From the NCBI GenBank assembly GCA_037039685.1, contig JAWNGF010000008.1, forward strand, positions 1,984,001-2,048,000: a DNA stretch of 64,000 nt, given 5' to 3'. The translations under genes were made by a program, and so were the position numbers. This stretch comes from Ceratobasidium sp. AG-K. Lineage: Eukaryota > Basidiomycota > Agaricomycetes > Cantharellales > Ceratobasidiaceae. Under the pieces are notes generated by a model that was not told the DNA's origin, ran no database searches, and worked only from the letters and a program-made list of their open reading frames with translations. The number at the start of each line of letters is the position of its first letter. Positions within the stretch are counted from its first letter, which is position 1. Below are positions 8,312-19,110 of this stretch, in pieces.

Positions 8312-11179
8312 TACACCATTTTTCCGTAATTTTGTTCGCTTTGGGAACTATTGTTTCTTCTGACGAAATGTTCCACAGTGGCTCCCTGCCATAGACTATT
8401 TTGAAAGGTGAATTACCCGTCAAACGGTGCTTCTGCAGATTATAGCTAAACTCTGCAATTGGTAGCAAGTCGGCCCAATCATCCTGTCGGTAGTTGACAA
8501 AGGATCGTAGCCAGCCTTCCCTCCATTGGTTAATTCTCTCAGTTATCCCATCTGTTTGGGGGTGGTAGGCAGTGCTGAAACTCGGGCCAGTTCCAATTCT
8601 CTTGTAGATGGCCTTCATTAGTCTTGAATTGAAAGTAGTCCCCTGGTCAGAGATAGTGCTTTTTGGGAAACCGTGTAGCTTCCAAACATTTGTGACAAAG
8701 AGATTTGCGAGGTCACTTGCTGTGTGAGATTCCTTGCAGGGTATAAAATGTGCCATTCTTGAGAATTGATCAACTACCACCATGATGCTATCCGACCCTT
8801 TGGACTTTGGTAATTTTACCACAAAGTCAAATGCTATATCTTCCCAGGGTCCTCTTGGAACATCCAGTGGCTTGATCAGAACTATAGATTTTGACCCCTT
8901 TGTTTGTTGGCAGGTTTTGCAGGATTCCACGTATCTGTTTACGCTTTGCCTCATTCCTGGCCAGAAGTACCTTCTTGATATCAGTTCCAAGGTCCTAGCT
9001 TGTCCTTGATGACCTCCAATTTTAGAGTCATGGTGTAAGCCCATGATGGACAGTCTGGCCTCCTTATCTTCCAGGACATAAATCTTTCCTTTGAACCATA
9101 TTAGTCCCTCCTTGAAGTTGTAATCCTTTGCACTATGTTGCATGGGTTTTGGTAACATTTCCCTTGATTTGCAGATTTCTTTGATTTTTGCCAGTCCTTC
9201 ATCAGCTTCCTGCCCTTCCTTGATGGTTGTTATAATATCCGTGTCCATCTGCCCCATAAATCCTTTAAATCTTTCGACAGATATCATAATTTGTTCAGGT
9301 GTGGGGATATCTTTGTGGTTTGATTGCCTAGACAAAAGGTCCGGTTTAGATGAAAGGATTCCAGGGCAGTATATGATGTCAAAGTTGTAGGAAGCCAGTA
9401 GTTGACGCCATCTTGCGTGCCAACGGTTGAACGTTCTTGCCTCTTTCCAGAACTGCAGGTTCCTATGATTGCTGTAGATAGTGATAGGATCCTTTGTTCC
9501 TTCAAAGTATAACCTCCAATGTGTCAAAGATTCTATGATTGCCATAAGTTCTTTGTCATGGACGTCATAGTTGAGTTGGGCCTTGTTGAAGGATTTTGAT
9601 AGGAACGCTATAGGGTGCAGGTAGCCATCGTCTTGCCTTTGAGACAGAATTGCACCCATTGCCACTCCACTTGCATCTGTTTCCAGGAAAAAAGGTTTGT
9701 CAGGATTAGGGTGGCATAGTGTGGGTTCCTTGCTAATTTCTGCTTTCAAGGCATCAAAAGCCTCCTGTTGATCCTTCTCCCATTCCCATTTGTTGTCCTT
9801 TCTTGTCAGGGTTGTCAAGGGCTTTGCTAATTGGCTGAAATTTGGTACAAATCTTTGGTAGAAGTTTGCAAATCCTAGGAATGCTTGAACCTGTTTGACC
9901 ATTTTTGGTTCTTTCCATTCCTTTATTGCCTTGATCTTTTCTTTGTCCATTGAGATGGCTAAATCACTGATTCCCAGTCCGGTGTATGTTAGCTTGGTGA
10001 CAAAGAATTCGCATTTTGGGAGTTTTGCAAATAGGTTTTCATCCAGTAAGATCTTCAACACCTTCCTGACATCCACAGTATGTTGACTTCTGTCCTTAGA
10101 GAAGACCAGGATGCTGTTGATGTATACTATGACACATACATTGATAAGGTTGTGGAAGATGTGGTTCATGTATCTTTGGAATATGGCGGGTGCGTTTTTT
10201 AGTCTGAATGGCATGACAACATATTTGAACAGGCCTTACTTGGTTCTGAAGGCTGTCTTCCATTTGTCCCCTTCCCTAATTCTGATGTTGTTGAACCCCA
10301 TCTGTAGATCAATCTTGGAGAAAATCTTTGTGTCCTTGATTTTGTCCAAAAGATCTTCCATTAAGGGCATTGGGAATCTGTTGTCCTTTGTAATGGCATT
10401 TACTCCCCTGAGATCTTGGACAAGCTGTAACTGGCATACAGCTTCTGGGTTTTTAGGATCAATAGGCTTTTTGACAAAGAAACAAGGTGAAGCAATGGGC
10501 GATTTGCCAGGTCGGATTTTCCTGGTTGCGATTTCCTCATCCAGGTATTCCCTTAGTGCAATTGATTTGGCTGGAGAGAGTGGGATTGGTCTGGCCGGTT
10601 TTGGAAGTTCAGCCCCTTCCTTGAAGTCAATAGCACAGTCATATGGACAATGGTCCAGAATCCTCCTGAATTTTTCCTCCCTGAACATGTCAGCAAATTC
10701 CTTGAATTCCTCTGGTAGGTCATCTATTGAGGCCGTTCGTGCCTGTATGGGTTCTGGTCGCCATGATTTGTGCTTTGTTCTCCAGTCAATAATGGGATTT
10801 GCTTTTTCTAACCATTCTAGACCTAGTATGAGCTTGGTTTCCCCAGTAGGCATAGCAAAGAAGACTTGTTCAAAGGTTCTTCCTTCTATGTCCAGTTTTA
10901 ACTTGACCTTAAAATGTATTTGGTGCAAGAGCTCCTTTCCCTGGATGCCAATTACTCTTTGTGGGGTAGAAAGTTCAATGAGTGAGAATTTGTTGGAGCA
11001 AGCCCAGGAGATGTCTATGAAGTTTTTTGATGCTCCAGAATTGACGAGGGTAGGGATTGGTTCTGTGATTCCAGCAATGCTTGTGTAGACAATGGTTGAT
11101 TGGTTTGTTGCTCTAAAGTACATTGTTTCCACTGCCGGTTCTTTGGTCTCTCCACACACAGTTAGAGGGAGACCCCTTC
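8312..11179 (-). pseudogene. Gyp-2 pol, 5' part: protease to mid integrase
   Basis: One frame interrupted by TAA at 10236-10238, where Gyp-1 has Glu (TAFQTKEGLFKY). Protease has NSGASKNF, so the usual D of the DSG triad is N. RT has MPFRLKNAPAIF and YINS at 10113-10124 instead of YIDD, which removes both catalytic aspartates of the motif. RNase H (ETDASGVAMGAILSQRQDD) and integrase (HHDSKIGGHQGQARTLEL, CKTCQQTKG, SDQGTTFNS, AYHPQTDGITERI) follow. The frame is cut at 8311 by Gyp-1. Catalytically dead by inference. Confidence 0.87.
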
Positions 11180-13144
11180 TTTTCCCAATTCCTCTATGAT
11201 TGTTGCTTCTCTTCCTTTTACGTTGAGTTTGGTTGTTATCCATTCCTTGGACAAGCATTTGAGCGAACGGTGACCTTCTTGTCTGCACTTCAGGCATTGG
11301 TTTGACGATATCCTGGCTTTGTATACTTCATCTGGTAATTGCTTTGTAGAGGTTTGTCTGCTAGTGGTTGCTTGAGGTGTCTTCTTTCCAGTAGAGGCCT
11401 TGATCTGTTGCAATTTCTGATCAATGGAAATTGCAAGATTGATCCATTGATTAAGGTTAAGCCGCCTTTTGGTTCTGTCCTTGTTGATAAGGGAGAGTTC
11501 AAATTGAGCCAACTCAGTTTTGATTTCTGGCTTGAGTCCTTCCTTGAATTGGTTGATAAGGGCTTCTTCCCCCCAATTCACATTGACCATGTGAAAGCGA
11601 AATTCTGTTGCGTAATTTGCTACTGAGTTGACCTGCTTGCTTTGTTGGATATCAGCTTCCACCTTGGCCTTCTTATTAGGGTTGCTAAATTGTTCCATGA
11701 AGTGTGTTTTGAATGCTTCCCATGACATTAGGTTTTGGTCTGGAATTCTGTTGCTCATAGCTCTGAGTAACACTTGCGCCCAGTGTGTAGCGGACCTGTT
11801 ATCCGATTTGAGATTTGCTATTGCTTCTCTAATTTGTTCTTGTCCCAAGCTGTATTGGTTGCCCAACCTGACAAAGTGGCTTTCCATCTGGGTGATGAAC
11901 ATTTCTGCTCCTTCTCCTTTCTTCCTGTCAAAAGCTTCTGGTCTAGTTACTTTTGGACACCTAGTTTCCCTTCTGTTATTGGGATTTTCCATGAGTTGAC
12001 GCAACCTTTGTTCCAGTTTGTCAATCCTGGTGGATTCTGCTTCTGGGTGGGGAGGTGATACAGCATGTAGGGATGCTTCATCCATCTGTTTGCACATGTT
12101 GTTGATGGCCTCTTGTATGGTGTTGATTCGTTTGATTGCAATCCTTCCGTCTCTCCTTAGTTCTTCTAGTCCTAGGGTGACTGCTTCATTCCATGCTAAC
12201 TGTCCCTGCCTTGTGGTGTTAAGATTTTGCTGCACATTATTCACTAGTCCTTGTGTGTTTGTGGCTTTGTTTCTTAGGCGGATTATGTCTTGTCCAACTA
12301 GGAAGCTGTTGTGTTCACCATTTTGTGCAGTGTTAAAGATGTCTGTGAGGGTTCCTTGTAGGTTGTTGATGGAATCATTGAAGATTTGTTGGTTGTCAGC
12401 CAACACTTGAGTGGATTGTTCTAAACCGTTAAGTCTTCTATCAATTGTTATTCTCATTCCATCAATAATCCTTAAGAGTGTGTTGTGTCTTCCAAGGTGA
12501 AGATCATCAAGGTTGTCAAGATTGCTAATCACGGTTCTACTGCTGGAACTAGAACTTGAGCTGGGAATCACAGGGGTGCCTTGTCCTTCAGTTGCTGTTG
12601 TTTGCTGGGAATACCCTTGTGGTACATATGGTGGTGCAGGGTTAACTGGTGTCACGGTCTGAGAGTTTATTGGGACTGGACCGGCATTGGTAATAGTTCC
12701 CCCAATCTGGGGCACTTGAGGAGCAAGGGGAATGTGTGGCGTGGGTGGTGGTCTGATAGGAACAAGAGATACGCCCCCGTGAGCTTCAGGTTGGGGGGAA
12801 AAAAACTCTCTTCTGGATCCTATAGGCCATAGTGGTTGTGAGGGACCTGGGCTTGCGTTAGAAATTTGGATTCGAATTGTGACTGGTGTGGGATTGTTGG
12901 TAATATCCCCTGGTTCCCTAGTACAAATGGTGGGTTCTTCTTGAATGACTGAAATGTTCTTGGTGTTGAATGTTCCAGGCATAGAGGCTTGGCTTTGCGG
13001 GCAAGACCTAGCTGGTCCTCTGGCCTGTGCTTGTGCAATATCTTGTTTGTTGAGGGAACTCATGGGTCTTGCAGCCCTACTTGGTCCTCTCCTTGTTGAT
13101 AATGGTGTTGAGAGGCGTGATCCTGTGTCCTCCTGAATGGACAT
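11162..13144 (-). CDS. Gyp-2 gag
   Basis: Open 660-residue frame. The ATG at 13144 (MSIQEDTGS) aligns with the Gyp-1 gag start; a longer frame extends back into the LTR and is not used. Same architecture as Gyp-1: Pro/Ser-rich N-terminus, serine run, coiled region, gag core (EMFITQMESHFVRLGNQYSL), then a knuckle-like CLKCRQEGHRSLKC, which fits the CX2CX4HX4C spacing. It ends GKEGVSL, directly after the GGGAAAA heptamer. Confidence 0.88.
   Translation of the reverse strand: MSIQEDTGSRLSTPLSTRRGPSRAARPMSSLNKQDIAQAQARGPARSCPQSQASMPGTFNTKNISVIQEEPTICTREPGDITNNPTPVTIRIQISNASPGPSQPLWPIGSRREFFSPQPEAHGGVSLVPIRPPPTPHIPLAPQVPQIGGTITNAGPVPINSQTVTPVNPAPPYVPQGYSQQTTATEGQGTPVIPSSSSSSSSRTVISNLDNLDDLHLGRHNTLLRIIDGMRITIDRRLNGLEQSTQVLADNQQIFNDSINNLQGTLTDIFNTAQNGEHNSFLVGQDIIRLRNKATNTQGLVNNVQQNLNTTRQGQLAWNEAVTLGLEELRRDGRIAIKRINTIQEAINNMCKQMDEASLHAVSPPHPEAESTRIDKLEQRLRQLMENPNNRRETRCPKVTRPEAFDRKKGEGAEMFITQMESHFVRLGNQYSLGQEQIREAIANLKSDNRSATHWAQVLLRAMSNRIPDQNLMSWEAFKTHFMEQFSNPNKKAKVEADIQQSKQVNSVANYATEFRFHMVNVNWGEEALINQFKEGLKPEIKTELAQFELSLINKDRTKRRLNLNQWINLAISIDQKLQQIKASTGKKTPQATTSRQTSTKQLPDEVYKARISSNQCLKCRQEGHRSLKCLSKEWITTKLNVKGREATIIEELGKEGVSL
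11180..11186 (-). promoter_or_regulatory. Gyp-2 -1 frameshift slippery site GGGAAAA
   Basis: Gag codons TTG GGA AAA give G GGA AAA in correct phase, 15 nt before the gag TAA. The pol frame (-1) is open through this site and continues as RRGLPLTVCGET into protease. Confidence 0.75.
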
Positions 13145-13169
13145 GAGCGTTTTTAAGCTTGTTTTGTAA

Positions 13170-13627
13170 TGTGGTAAGCTACTTCTTGGTGGCTGTGAGA
13201 CAAGCTGCGAGGGAGAGTGGACGGCGCTAAGACCTAAGTGACCTCTTGAACCGCAACACACTTAAGTGGTCTGTAGGCTCTAAATGGTAGGGGTGGTTCT
13301 AAGTGTCACTCAAAGGGGATGTTTGACAAGACAAAACAAGCTGGGGTTACCAGGCTTGTTGGTCCTCTATATATATTCACAAAGCAGCCAAGTCATACAA
13401 CGCACAGCCACACAAGTCAATCAAAACAACCAATCAGGAGTGTCCATGTGAGTCATGCTGTATGAACAGACATGACTTGTACAATAGCACAGCCACGTTA
13501 CACAATATAACAGGAGGAACCACAAGAAGGTGGCAATGCAGCAAACAGAAGCAGAAACACAACACAAGGCAAAGTACAGGCGTACAAGACAACAGACAAG
13601 TCTGATGGAGGGAGCTGGCTCACAACA
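13170..13627 (-). repeat. 5' LTR of Gyp-2
   Basis: 458 bp; on the minus strand it starts TGTTGTGAGCC and ends ACCACA. It is similar to the Gyp-1 LTRs, with a TATATATA box and an AGCTTGTTTTGT segment. Two nt inside it the minus strand reads ACAAAACAAGCT, the same 12-nt self-primer arrangement. Confidence 0.9.
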
Positions 13628-13668
13628 GTGGTCCTCTTCCTTTGTGGCCATTAGGACCTCCTTCATCT
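13628..13668 (-). pseudogene. 41-bp Gyp-0 segment between Gyp-2 and Gyp-3
   Basis: Read on the minus strand it extends the Gyp-0 frame after the serine run with GGPNGHKGRGP-like residues. This shows that Gyp-2 and Gyp-3 landed 41 bp apart in the same older sequence. Confidence 0.6.
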
Positions 13669-14111
13669 TGTCACAACCCTAGCCAAACCTTGGAGGCCAA
13701 AACTCCACAGGCAGTGAGGAAGGGTGTTGGGACAACAACAAAGGTCAAATGTATGGCACTAAGGCCCAAGTGAGTCACGCAATGAGTGATGGGGAAAACA
13801 ACAAGAGAACAAGTCTTGTGGAGACAAGACTTGTGTTGCTGGTATATAAGCTAACTACTGTGGCTATGTACAATAGGAGCAAGCAACAAAGGGAACACAA
13901 CAAGAAAATGCAAGAGTCCAAGAGAAGCAAGGACAAGACAAAGGAAACAAAGTAAGTCCATGGACTCCAAGGAGACAAGGGAACAGGCCAGGCAGGCATA
14001 TCCTGCGGTCATGGCTTACATAAAGGCAACTAAATGCGCCAAGGCAAAAAGAACAAGACCAAACACAAGGCACACAGACAAAAGGAAAGGAAAGAAGAAA
14101 AGGTCGTGACA
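13669..14111 (-). repeat. 3' LTR of Gyp-3
   Basis: 443 bp, nearly identical to 18669-19110. On the minus strand it begins TGTCACGACC and ends GGTTGTGACA, abutted by the polypurine tract at 14112. Confidence 0.92.
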
Positions 14112-14126
14112 CTACCCCCCCTTCTA
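14112..14126 (-). promoter_or_regulatory. Gyp-3 polypurine tract
   Basis: Minus strand TAGAAGGGGGGGTAG immediately before the 3' LTR. Confidence 0.8.
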
Positions 14127-14135
14127 GGCCAGGGC

Positions 14136-14609
14136 TCACTTCACCAGCACAAACTCCTCAGTATCATCAATTACAAATGGGTCCTCAGCTGACCCTGTCC
14201 CTTTCCACACCCCATAATCCTCCTCATCATCTCTCAAATCAATTACCGCCTCCTCCCTAACCTCCAGGTCAACAGTGAGGTTGACCATCTTGAATGGGTC
14301 ACCTCCGAGACAGACCTTGCAAGACCTGTCCATGATCTCAAGGGCGTTGTGGATGTTGTTGGCCACGTAGGCAACCCAGTTGTGCCAGTGGACAAGGGGG
14401 CAGCCAACAAATGACTGGGGGGCCTCCCCAGACCAGTAGCAAGTGGATACAATAAAATAGAAGTGTTGGCGCATACTGGGATGCCAGTACATGCCTTGCT
14501 CCTGGGGAGGCACGACTTTGAGTGACTGTTTGAAGGCCGCCAAGCAGGTGTACAGGTTGTGGTAGACCTGGACCATGACTGAGTTGGTGGATTGGTGTAG
14601 AGAGGACAT
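14136..14609 (-). CDS. Gyp-3 accessory protein of unknown function
   Basis: 157-residue frame from ATG 14609 (MSSLHQSTNS) to a stop 25 bp from the polypurine tract. It holds aromatic/His-rich stretches (HFYFIVSTCYW, LVHWHNWVAYV), a CKVC pair and an acidic tail (DLRDDEEDYG, DDTEEF). It overlaps a second open frame (14243-14671) that by position is the remnant of the pol tail. It occupies the same place as the accessory frames of Gyp-1, -2 and -4 but I cannot show sequence homology. Confidence 0.6.
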   Translation of the reverse strand: MSSLHQSTNSVMVQVYHNLYTCLAAFKQSLKVVPPQEQGMYWHPSMRQHFYFIVSTCYWSGEAPQSFVGCPLVHWHNWVAYVANNIHNALEIMDRSCKVCLGGDPFKMVNLTVDLEVREEAVIDLRDDEEDYGVWKGTGSAEDPFVIDDTEEFVLVK

Positions 14610-14734
14610 GGCACAGTGAGTGAAGTGGGAGTAGAAGGTGGTTTTACTGCAGGACAAGCAAAAGTAAACACTTTTTGATGAGGGACTTGGATCCCAGCAG
14701 CCTCTTTTATACGCTTAGAACGCCTAATGGGCCG

Positions 14735-16605
14735 TTATTCCTTGCTGTTGGCTGCCAAATTGTCCCTTGTTTCTTCATGGCAATGCTTCCTGGTAGTTTT
14801 AGGGACTTCCTTGATTGCGTCTGGATTTTTGTGATCAGTAACAAGCAGTACCGGCAGCTCTGTTCCTTCCAACAGAAGAGGCCACTCTTTGAATGCTTTG
14901 ATGATTGCCAAGAGTTCCTTGTCAAAGATGTTGTAGTTACGCTCTGCCGGGGATAGGCTTTTGGACATGAACACAACGGGATGGAGTTTGTTGTCAGGAC
15001 CATATTGGTTAAGGACTGCTCCTGTAGCTTTGTCCGATGCATCACATTCGATGATGAACCCTTTATCTTGGTCAGGTTGTAGAAGGATAGGCGCCTTGAT
15101 GAATTCCTTGATTAGCCCCTGGAAGGCAAGTTCCGCTTCTGTTCCCCATTCCCATTGTTTGGTTTTCATTGTCAAATCATACAGGGGTTGTACTATATGG
15201 GTATAATTCCGGATAAAATGCTTGTAGAAATTCGCAAATCCTAGGAAAGTCTGCACATCCGTAACATTCTTGGGTGTCAGCCACTTTTTGATTGTCAAGA
15301 TTTTTTCCTCTTGCATCTCAACCAGTTCTCCTGATATGACTAGCCCTAGATAGTCTACCTTGGGGACATGAAAAGAGCACTTCTTGAGGGAGCAATAGAG
15401 ACCCAGGCGTTGTAGGTGGCGCAGGACCTCCTTCACATGCATGGGATGCTCTTTGGGATTTTTGGAGAAGATTAGGATGTTGTCAATGTAGATTTCCATG
15501 TACACCCCTTTGATGTCCCTGAACTCAGCGTCCATCATGTTTTGAAAAGTGGCCAGCGCATTAGTGAGGCCAAAAGGCATGACTTTTGTTTCAAACAGTC
15601 CATATTTGGTTCTGAATGCTGTTTTGTGAACATCCTCATCTGCTACCCTGACCAGGTTGTACCCAGATTTGAGATCAAGTTTGGTGAAGATCTTGGCACC
15701 TTTAACCCATTCAATAAGATCATTGGTTCTAGGCAGTGGGTAACAGTTTTTCTTGGTTTGGCTGTTGAGGTATCAATAATCCATGCACAATCTTGGGGGT
15801 TGGGGAACGCCTTCTATGTTGTGCCGCTTGACAAACATTACTGGTGATGCCCATTGGGATGTGGAAGGAACAATAAATCCCTTATCCAAGTTTTTGTTGA
15901 TCCATTTTCTCAAGATTTGATCTTCTTCCTTAGTGAGGGAGTATACCACACCAATCTTGGGTTTAGCGCCGGGTTCCAATTCAATTTTGAGGTTGTATGG
16001 TCAATGTGGCAGTAGCTTGTTCACTTCTTTGGAAACAAAAACGTCCTTGAATTCCATGTATTTGTCAGGAAGTTGACCAACTACTCCCCCTTCTATGGCA
16101 TTGCAGTCCTCATATAGACATTCTTCCTTGCAGTAATCTGAATTGAATTCCAATGTTCCTGCTGCCCTATCAATTTTTGGGTTATGTCTCTTCAGCCAGG
16201 GAATACCCAGAACCACAGTTTGTTGGCCTAATGGTGCAATATTGCCAGTAATTTCCTCCACATGATCATTCATAATGACTTGGAAGGTGCATTCCCTGTC
16301 AATTAAACCATTTGCTATTGGTTGTCCATCTATTACCTGGACCCTTCTTGCTGTCTTCTTTTTTGTTGGGATTTTGTGTTTTTTTTTTACATATTCGGAG
16401 TTAATGAAGTTTCCTGATGCCCCTGAATTGATCATGGCCATGGTAATAAGGTTTTTCAGGCTTTCAATTGTGATGGGAACGCAAAGCTGGTCTACATATT
16501 TGGTGGAGCAAAGATATATTTTGTTTACAGACTGCTTCTGATTTCCTGAGATTACACAATCTAATTCCAACTTTAGGGTGCCTGATGCTCCCCTCAGTCG
16601 CTGCC
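14735..16605 (-). pseudogene. Gyp-3 pol: protease, RT, truncated RNase H
   Basis: In-phase frame with TGA at 16001-16003 (LLPH-stop-PYN) and TGA at 15773-15775 (MDY-stop-YLNS), both at positions where relatives carry Arg. Protease has NSGASGNF. RT contains RLCMDY, LDLKSGYNLVRV, MPFGLTNALATFQ and YIDN at about 15479-15490 in place of YIDD. RNase H starts (ECDASDKATGAVLNQ, NIFDKELLAII) but breaks off after VTDHKN. No integrase sequence follows. Confidence 0.83.
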
Positions 16606-18258
16606 TTTTCCCGACTCCAAATCACTGGTAACAACTTCTTCCAGGGCTGCTATCTGCATTCAGCAATCCTTGGCAATATGTCCCTTGTTCTGACAATGAT
16701 AACAGGTAGTTTTCCTTGTGACTGCTGCTACCTCCACCTTGGCCTGGCAAATGTCTGGTTTGATGAAACTAAAGGGGATTTCCATTGTTGTTCCATCAGC
16801 CCATTTGACTTTGGGGGTCAGGAAACCGCGTTTGTTCTTGCCAATTGACTTGATTGTGCCCTTCTTGCTACCCTGGGGAGTCACCATGTAAATTTCCTCT
16901 CCTTTCTGATATCTATGCGCTGTTGCGCTTGTGGTTACCCACTTCTGGGTGCCGCTCAGTGTCGCCCTCTCCAGGGTGTTGGTACCCTTTTTCTCCATGT
17001 TCCTTGCAATGAGGGTGGCATCAATCTCCTGGGTCCTGGTAAACAGCTCCTGCAGTGTTGCATTGTGGTGATTATAGGCCTGGGACGTTAGCATATCCTT
17101 GATGTTGTCCTTGAGCCCTGCATGGAAGTTGTCTTTCAGGGTCTGCTCATTGTAATCTAGTGATGCTGACAGAATCCTGAATTGGGTGATGTATTTGACC
17201 ACTGTTTTGGTCTGGGAAAGTGCCTTGTACTTCTGTCTGTAGACCTCCACTTGTCCTATTTTGCCAAAAGCTAATTCCCACTCCTGCTGGAAGACATCTA
17301 GACTTGTGAAAATGGTTTGGGGTACACCTGTGTTGTGTAGGTCTTGGAAAGGGTGAATCCAGTTGATAGCAGGGCCGTGTAGGTACAAAATGATAAGACA
17401 GATTTTCTTTTCATCCGAGGCAGTGGTGTAATAGGAGTCGGCAATGTAATTTGCGCAGGAATAAGTAAAATCCCTGGCTTTGGCTCCTTGCTTGCCATGG
17501 AATTCCATTGGTTTGGATGCTGCTGATTTCTCTGTTCTTCCACTCCCAAAGATCAAAGATGTTGGGGCTACTGGTGCTCCCAATGAGGGTGGTGCAAATC
17601 ACATCATGGAGCCCCTCAGTCCTTGTGTTGCTGTTCCTCCTCCTAGTGACAACCCTAATTGACTGGTTGTTAGAGTGTTGGTTTGAGCCGCAGTTGCTCC
17701 ACTACCTCCGGTTGGTCTCCTGCTTGATACAATTCCTTGTGCCCAAACAGTGTCCCTTGTTATTCAATGTTGATCCGTCATTTTGTTGTATAGTTTGTGA
17801 TTCTGGTCTGCAATTTCTGCCAATTGATCAATGCAGATATTTCCATCATCCCTATTATGTAGGATCCATTGTTCAACATGTTCCAACCTTTCTGCCATGA
17901 GACTATGGTGCAATGATAATTCTCTGAGAATGAAAAGGACTTCTTTTTGAAAATCTCCTTCACGGGTTTCCCACCAAGAGTCGCCCTTGTACTCCCTAAT
18001 GGCAGGGGACGGTGGTCTTGATTCTGTGTCAAAGGTTTTGTAGGGAGCCGGTTGTGAGCAAATGGTTGTATCCCCCACTGATCCTTCCTTGTCACCTTCT
18101 TTTCTCAATGGGGGAGGTTTTGAGAAGCAAGTTTGTTGGAGGGGGGTTTCTGGTGGGGGCAGTGCAATGGGGCTTTTGCCCTTGGAGAAGGAGGGCATCA
18201 TAGAAGACATTGTGGCTTTGTAGGACTCTGCTGAGTTCAAGCAACTTCTGTTGAACAT
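16594..18258 (-). pseudogene. Gyp-3 gag with premature stops
   Basis: One frame from an ATG at 18258 to TGA at 16594-16596, broken by TGA at 17764-17766, a second TGA near 17600, and TGA at 16660-16662. The N-terminal part is Pro/Ser-rich followed by a helical segment (LFILRELSLHHSLMAERLEHV). The gag core lies around 17,500-17,000 (KPMEFHGKQGAKARDF, FQQEWELAFGKIGQVEVYRQ). It ends with a CCHC knuckle CYHCQNKGHIAKDC directly before the third stop. After that stop the frame continues to a GGGAAAA site. Confidence 0.82.
16606..16612 (-). promoter_or_regulatory. Gyp-3 -1 frameshift slippery site GGGAAAA
   Basis: In the gag frame the codons are TCG GGA AAA, followed within four codons by the terminal TGA. 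The -1 frame reads KRQRLRGASG and enters the protease frame. It lies downstream of the premature gag stop, so it is now unused. Confidence 0.7.
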
Positions 18259-18653
18259 CAACTATAATAACTGTGCTTCCTGGTGCGCTTTGACCAAATA
18301 TGGCTAGTAGTGTTTTGATAGAAAATATATCCCCTGGGTAGAGATGGAATGTATAGGGGGAACCTAGTCAACGGTAGGTTCAGTGCAAAGGTCTCAGAGG
18401 TCCTTGTTCCAATAGAATATATGAACAGTGCTTCCTGATTAGGTGGCCATGGTACAGTGATATCAGAGGATAGGGGACATTGTTGACAGGCTAATGGATG
18501 CAAGCTGCAGTGTGCCTTGATGTGTAAATGATGCAGGGGAGAGATAGGGGTGTTAGCTGACAATGGTGAGGGGTGGGCAAATGCTCAGAGGTGACCTGGT
18601 GATGAAAAACCTGGTTCTGACAGCAACAAAGGCTGTATCCGCAACAAAGGCAA

Positions 18654-18666
18654 CAAGACTTGTTCT
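18654..18666 (-). promoter_or_regulatory. Gyp-3 self-primer-type primer-binding site
   Basis: Minus strand AGAACAAGTCTTG, 2 nt inside the LTR. It is the exact 13-nt complement of CAAGACTTGTTCT in the LTR (18806-18818). Same geometry as Gyp-1 with a different sequence, which argues against chance. Confidence 0.8.
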
Positions 18667-18668
18667 AG

Positions 18669-19110
18669 TGTCACAACCCTAGCCAGACCTTGGAGGCCAA
18701 AACTCCACAGGCAGTGAGGAAGGGTGTTGGGACAACAACAAAGGTCAAATGTATGGCACTAAGGCCTGAGTGAGTCACACAATGAGTGATGGGGAAAACG
18801 ACAAGAGAACAAGTCTTGTGGAGACAAGACTTGTGTTGCTGGTATATAAGCTAACTACTGGGGCTATGTACAATAGGTGCAAGCAACAAAGGGAACACAA
18901 CAAGAAAAAGCAAGAGTCCAAGAGAAGCAAGGACAAGACAAAGGAAACAAAGTAAGTCCATGGACTCCAAGGAGACAAGGGAACAGGCCAGGCAGGCATG
19001 TCCCGTGGTCATGGCTTACATAAAGGCGACTAAATGCGCCAAAGCGAAAAGAACAAGACCAAACACGAGGCACACAGACAAAAGGAAAGGAAAGAAAAAA
19101 GGTTGTGACA
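18669..19110 (-). repeat. 5' LTR of Gyp-3
   Basis: 442 bp. It has a TATATA box at 18843-18848 and the primer-complementary segment at 18806-18818, about 30 nt downstream on the minus strand. Confidence 0.92.

Larger units (their letters stand above)
1..13627 (-). mobile_element. Gyp-2: Ty3/gypsy chromovirus split by Gyp-1
   Basis: Segments are 8312-13627 (5' LTR, gag, protease to integrase) and 1-1039 (end of integrase, chromodomain, accessory frame). The 3' LTR lies outside the window. If Gyp-1 and one target copy are taken out, the integrase frame closes in phase across the joint. The 5' LTR (13170-13627) was inserted into Gyp-0, whose frame resumes at 13628. The element is related to Gyp-1 but clearly older: RT motif changed to YINS, a pol stop, and a stop in the accessory frame. 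Confidence 0.9.
13669..19110 (-). mobile_element. Gyp-3: Ty3/gypsy element lacking integrase
   Basis: LTRs 18669-19110 (5') and 13669-14111 (3'), flanked by a perfect CATCT duplication (13664-13668 and 19111-19115). Inside: PBS 18654-18666, gag, protease-RT-RNase H, then an accessory frame and polypurine tract 14112-14126. Integrase and chromodomain are missing, so the 5.4-kb copy could move only with help. The target was Gyp-0, whose reading frame is continuous across the insertion site. Confidence 0.92.

Noticed and set aside
11162..13261. Longer Gyp-2 gag start inside the 5' LTR
   Set aside because: Gyp-1 and Gyp-6 gag both start at the MSIQED methionine inside the element.
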